Shown here: one piece after another, positions 6,761-9,456 of the stretch | Layout of the letters: every line of letters starts with the position of its first letter | Position numbering within the stretch: the first letter of the stretch is position 1 | NCBI GenBank assembly: GCA_002413075.1 | Contig: DHWG01000013.1 | Span: 1-9,456, forward strand | Reading direction: 5' to 3' | From: Desulfosporosinus sp. UBA5188 | GTDB lineage: Bacteria; Bacillota; Desulfitobacteriia; Desulfitobacteriales; Desulfitobacteriaceae | DNA: 9,456 bases | Notes under the pieces: generated by a model | What the model was told of the DNA's origin: nothing | The model's input: the letters and a program-made list of their open reading frames with translations, nothing else | Database searches by the model: none | Program-made: the position numbers and the translations under genes

Positions 6761-7765
6761 TAATTCCACCTTTAATTTTCCGCTGATGATGTCCTTCTTA
6801 GCCTGTTCTACGGCTGCTTTAGCCTCTGCAGGGATCTTGTCCGCCAATTTCGGATTGTACTTTAAGTCAATCGTTCCGTCAGCAAAACCCAAGGTTAAGA
6901 CTTGTCCGCCAAGTGTTCCTTTTTTCCTTAATTCAATGATTTTAGTGACGATCTTTTCCCAGTTATACACTTGCGCGGCCAAGACGTGGTCAGGAGCGAT
7001 CGAGCTTTGGTCCATATCCGTGGAGAGCCAGTATTTACCGGGTGTTTCGGCAACCGCTCTCAAGGCTCCTACCGCCTGCTGAGAGGAACCGGTAAGGATG
7101 TCAGCTCCGGCACCCATTTGAGTTTTAGCGAGATTACCCGCTCCGACGATATCATTAAAGGAGCCCGTATAGGCGGTGCGCGTTTTAACATCCGCTTTAC
7201 CCTTCAGCACGCCTTGCTGAACACCATAGTTGTACTTCACAGCATCACCAGATTCGACGGGTCCAACAATCCCCACGATGCCTGTTTTGGTGGTCAAGGC
7301 TGCCAGCATACCTAACAGGTAGCCACCTTCTTGGGCTTGTGGATCATAAGCAAAGACATTGGGTTGCGTCGCAAAACCGGTACCATAAGCAAACGTTGTT
7401 TTAGGGAAGTCTTTGGTAATTTCCGTTAAGACGCTTTGGTACTGCGAACCGTGGGCAATGATAATATCATATCCCTGAGTTGCATACTGGCGTATGGCGG
7501 ACCCTGCATCCACAGCATTACCGAGTTTTTCGCTGGTTGCAATCTCTACTTTGTCTTTACCCATGGTGTTTTGAACGGCTTTCAGACCTTCCACCATTGA
7601 CTGGCCCCAAGCCAAATCATCCACCGTTGCAGGAAGCACCAGGGCAATGCGGATCTTTTCCGTTTTAGCGGCCTCTGGAGCAGGCGTCGCAGGTTTGGCG
7701 GCACACCCGCTTAAGGCTGAGAGAGTCAGGACGGCCAACAGTAGCGCTAATAATTTCTTCTTCAT
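6749..7765 (-). CDS. BMP family substrate-binding lipoprotein (system 2)
   Basis: Extracytoplasmic ligand-binding lipoprotein, 338 residues, of the BMP/Med/PnrA family (periplasmic-binding-protein fold). It has a basic start MKKK, a hydrophobic stretch to about residue 18 and a lipobox LSGC with the lipidated Cys at 21, followed by an Ala/Pro-rich linker to about 35. The mature part starts with IRIALVLPATVDDLAWGQSM, the family's first strand and loop, but in place of the classical D-K-S-F-N pocket motif it reads DDLAW. Further family-like segments are IIAHGSQYQ (102-110), VFAYDPQAQEGGYLLGMLA (137-155) and VGIVGPVESGD (164-174). AGGAGG sits eight bases before the ATG. It lies between the small permease and the ATPase of the same operon, an unusual order. 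The family usually binds nucleosides or purines; this member's divergent pocket leaves the ligand open. The stop region carries a 12-bp tandem duplication. Confidence 0.92.
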   Translation of the reverse strand: MKKKLLALLLAVLTLSALSGCAAKPATPAPEAAKTEKIRIALVLPATVDDLAWGQSMVEGLKAVQNTMGKDKVEIATSEKLGNAVDAGSAIRQYATQGYDIIIAHGSQYQSVLTEITKDFPKTTFAYGTGFATQPNVFAYDPQAQEGGYLLGMLAALTTKTGIVGIVGPVESGDAVKYNYGVQQGVLKGKADVKTRTAYTGSFNDIVGAGNLAKTQMGAGADILTGSSQQAVGALRAVAETPGKYWLSTDMDQSSIAPDHVLAAQVYNWEKIVTKIIELRKKGTLGGQVLTLGFADGTIDLKYNPKLADKIPAEAKAAVEQAKKDIISGKLKVELPKK

Positions 7766-7795
7766 TTCATTTTCCTCCTAGTGTTTTCTTTATAA

Positions 7796-8719
7796 TTAAC
7801 CTCTGGTTCCGCGCTGGAAGGTTTTACCTAGGGCCGCAGGCGCCCAGACGCGTCCATAGGAAATTGCCAGGGCGACAATGGTCACGATGTAAGGCAAAAT
7901 AACGGCCAATTCATAGGGAAAATTAATCCCTAACACTTGAATCATGCTCTGAAAGGAATCCGCTAAACTAAATAAGAGGGACCCAAGTAAAATGCCCCAA
8001 GGACTCCAGCGTCCGAAGTAAACCAGGGCAATGGCGATAAAGCCCCTGCCTGCTGTGATATTGTCTGCAAACATATTAGCCTGGCCAAGGGTTAAGAACG
8101 CCCCCGCCAAACCGGCTAGCATACCACCTACAATCAGGCACTGGTACCTGATCCTGACAACACTGACCCCTAATGTGTCCGCCGCCTCTGGTTTATTGCC
8201 CACGGCCCTCACATTGAGGCCCCAACTCGTCTTAAAAAGTATAAAGCCAGTCACTGGAACTAGGAGAAACGCTGTGTACACTAACATATTATGATCAAAT
8301 AGCACAGGCCCTAAGAAGGGAATTTGACTCAACAGCGGAATTTTAATCGCCTTCAAGCCCTCGATGGAAGTAATTCCCCCCACGTACAGACGAAAAAGCA
8401 GCCCTGACAGACCCCAACCGAACATGTAAAGTCCTATACCACTAATTCCCTGTTCGGCCTTAAAGGTCACGCTGACCAACGCCATTATTAAACCCATAAG
8501 CCCACCTATCGCTAGGCTTGCCGCGATACCTAGGAGGGGACTTCCCAGCTGAAGGGTCGCATAAAATCCCGCGAATGCCCCCATCATCATGATACCTTCC
8601 ACACCTAGGTTATAAACACCGGAGCGCTGGACAAACATTTCTCCCAAGGCCGCTAAAAGGTAAGGTGTGGCCAGACGGATCCCAGTCGCCAGTATGATTA
8701 TGATAATATCCGAATTCAT
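7796..8719 (-). CDS. BMP-type nucleoside ABC transporter, small permease subunit
   Basis: Second membrane subunit of system 2, 307 residues, close to the usual 300-320 for this branch of BPD_transp_2. N-terminal motifs typical of the small Nup/Yuf permease are seen: TPYLLAALGE at about 18-27 and YNLGVEGIMMMG at about 36-47. The loop GLNVRAVGNKPEAADTLG lies at about 167-184, ITAGRGFIAIALV at about 221-233, and the sequence is hydrophobic throughout. Start choice: an ATG at 8731 (TAATG overlap with the stop of the preceding gene) is possible, but the ATG at 8719 has GGAGG five bases upstream and gives an N-terminus that fits the family better, so 8719 is preferred. The lipoprotein gene follows after 30 bases, so all are likely in one operon. 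It pairs with the large permease; the substrate cannot be read from the sequence. Confidence 0.9.
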   Translation of the reverse strand: MNSDIIIIILATGIRLATPYLLAALGEMFVQRSGVYNLGVEGIMMMGAFAGFYATLQLGSPLLGIAASLAIGGLMGLIMALVSVTFKAEQGISGIGLYMFGWGLSGLLFRLYVGGITSIEGLKAIKIPLLSQIPFLGPVLFDHNMLVYTAFLLVPVTGFILFKTSWGLNVRAVGNKPEAADTLGVSVVRIRYQCLIVGGMLAGLAGAFLTLGQANMFADNITAGRGFIAIALVYFGRWSPWGILLGSLLFSLADSFQSMIQVLGINFPYELAVILPYIVTIVALAISYGRVWAPAALGKTFQRGTRG

Positions 8720-8723
8720 GACA

Positions 8724-8729
8724 CCCTCC
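8724..8729 (-). promoter_or_regulatory. Ribosome binding site deciding the small permease 2 start
   Basis: GGAGGG on the minus strand, with five bases between GGAGG and the ATG at 8719. It overlaps the alternative upstream ATG (8731), whose own upstream sequence offers only AAGG-like matches at a long distance. This favours the shorter protein. Confidence 0.6.
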
Positions 8730-8730
8730 A

Positions 8731-9456
8731 TTATGACTCGCCACCTTCCTTGTCCCCTTTGCCCCTAAATAACTTTGTCTTTAACAGAGCTAGAGAACCT
8801 GAGTTACTTTGGAAGTAATCGCTTGATACCACAAATAGAACGACTAGGCCTTGGATTACCATGATCATGGCTGCTGGAATGTTCACCGCCCTTTGCATCA
8901 TGTCTGCCCCTAAAAGCAGAGCTCCGAACAGCACGGCGGCTGGAATAGTGCCCAATGGATGTAGGCGACCGAAAAGGGCTGCAACGATACCACTGAATCC
9001 GTACCCGGCAGATAAACCCTCTAAAGCGCGGTGATGAACGCCCGTCACCTCAACAACACCTGCCAGTCCAGCCATTCCTCCCGCAAGCGCCATAGCCAAC
9101 ACCAGGTACCACTCCACGTTAATACCCGCGTAGCGTGCGGCCTCCGGTCCTGCCCCCACGGCTCTCATACGATATCCGATACTGGTGTGCCATAAAAGTA
9201 GGTAGACTAAGATTGCTAAGACAAGGGCAATGATTAACCCTGAGTGTAGCCGGGTCCCTGGGATGAGGCGACTGAGCCAGATCTGTTCAGGAATTAAGGC
9301 CGTTTGTGGTACGCCTGTGCCATAAGAGACTTCTTTCGGGTCAATTAACGGTCCACGTATGAGAAAGAGATATAACTGTATGGCAATTTGGTTGAGCATC
9401 ACCGTACTGAGAATCTCATTCACTGAGAGACGCGCCTTCAACCAACCAGCAATCCC
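8731..9456 (-). CDS. BMP-type nucleoside ABC transporter, large permease subunit (5' end outside window)
   Basis: Integral membrane subunit of the second importer, of the BPD_transp_2 (branched-chain amino acid/ribose permease) superfamily, matching the larger permease of Nup/Yuf-type systems. The frame stays open to the window edge, giving 241 codons plus TAA. The first visible residues, GIAGWLKARLSVNEIL, already match the middle of the family, so roughly 135 N-terminal residues lie beyond the edge; a TTG at 9441 is not a credible start. Visible marks are NEILSTVMLN just inside the fragment, the cytoplasmic-loop motif GYRMRAVGAGPEAARYAG, and several hydrophobic segments up to a basic C-terminus. 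It is homologous to the permease at 1088-2170, which also has NEI-TLMLN and GYSINVIG. It ends where the small permease gene begins. It would form half of the membrane channel; a nucleoside or purine ligand is inferred from the family only. Confidence 0.9.
   Translation of the reverse strand, partial: GIAGWLKARLSVNEILSTVMLNQIAIQLYLFLIRGPLIDPKEVSYGTGVPQTALIPEQIWLSRLIPGTRLHSGLIIALVLAILVYLLLWHTSIGYRMRAVGAGPEAARYAGINVEWYLVLAMALAGGMAGLAGVVEVTGVHHRALEGLSAGYGFSGIVAALFGRLHPLGTIPAAVLFGALLLGADMMQRAVNIPAAMIMVIQGLVVLFVVSSDYFQSNSGSLALLKTKLFRGKGDKEGGES

Noticed and set aside
6971..7315. Plus-strand open frame of 114 codons
   Set aside because: It is antisense to the well-supported lipoprotein 2 gene and shows no recognisable domain.
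9439..9441. TTG at 9441 as the start of large permease 2
   Set aside because: Family-matching residues continue upstream to the window edge, and about 135 N-terminal residues would be missing; the gene is cut by the window.
159..9456. Ribose/galactose (Rbs/Mgl) sugar transporters
   Set aside because: The ATPases and permeases share the superfamily, but both binding proteins are BMP/Med-like, and each system has two unequal permeases with NIGAEGQ- or NLGVEGIM-type motifs, which points to the nucleoside-type branch.

Overview
The window is an all-minus-strand stretch of ABC transporter genes. All eight genes belong to the BMP/Med/PnrA type of nucleoside or purine importer: substrate-binding lipoprotein, double-domain ATPase and two unequal permeases, as in Bacillus NupNOPQ (YufNOPQ). 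The lipoprotein signal peptides, strong AGGAGG-type ribosome binding sites, tight gene packing and mid-range G+C point to a Gram-positive Bacillota organism, perhaps a clostridial or Peptococcaceae-like one. That placement is an inference with low certainty.

In the direction of transcription (right to left), system 2 comes first: large permease (8731-9456, its 5' end beyond the window), small permease (7796-8719), BMP lipoprotein (6749-7765) and ATPase (5206-6723). After a 160-bp gap carrying a 22-bp perfect palindrome comes system 1: BMP lipoprotein (3924-5045), a highly structured 225-bp gap, ATPase (2151-3698), large permease (1088-2170) and small permease (159-1091). A terminator-like hairpin (95-130) ends it. 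The last 90 or so bases (1-84) hold a cluster of hairpins resembling the end of an IS200/IS605-type element.

Each system looks complete and functional. The lipoprotein would catch the ligand outside the membrane, the two permeases form the channel, and the single ATPase polypeptide supplies one canonical and one degenerate nucleotide-binding domain. The two systems are clearly paralogous but far diverged, the ATPases being about half identical by eye. Their gene orders differ: system 1 has the usual lipoprotein-ATPase-permease-permease order, while system 2 has the permeases first. The two lipoproteins differ strongly around the ligand pocket, so different ligands are likely. No purine salvage or catabolic gene lies in the window to fix the substrates.

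The least ordinary part is the gap between lipoprotein 1 and ATPase 1. It holds a terminator-like hairpin right after the lipoprotein gene, a long wobble-paired hairpin, and an intrinsic terminator 32 bases before the ATPase start. A perfect palindrome overlaps that terminator and would compete with it, so the layout looks like an attenuator. The palindrome may instead be a dispersed repeat that landed there. No RNA gene, CRISPR array or convincing plus-strand gene was found.
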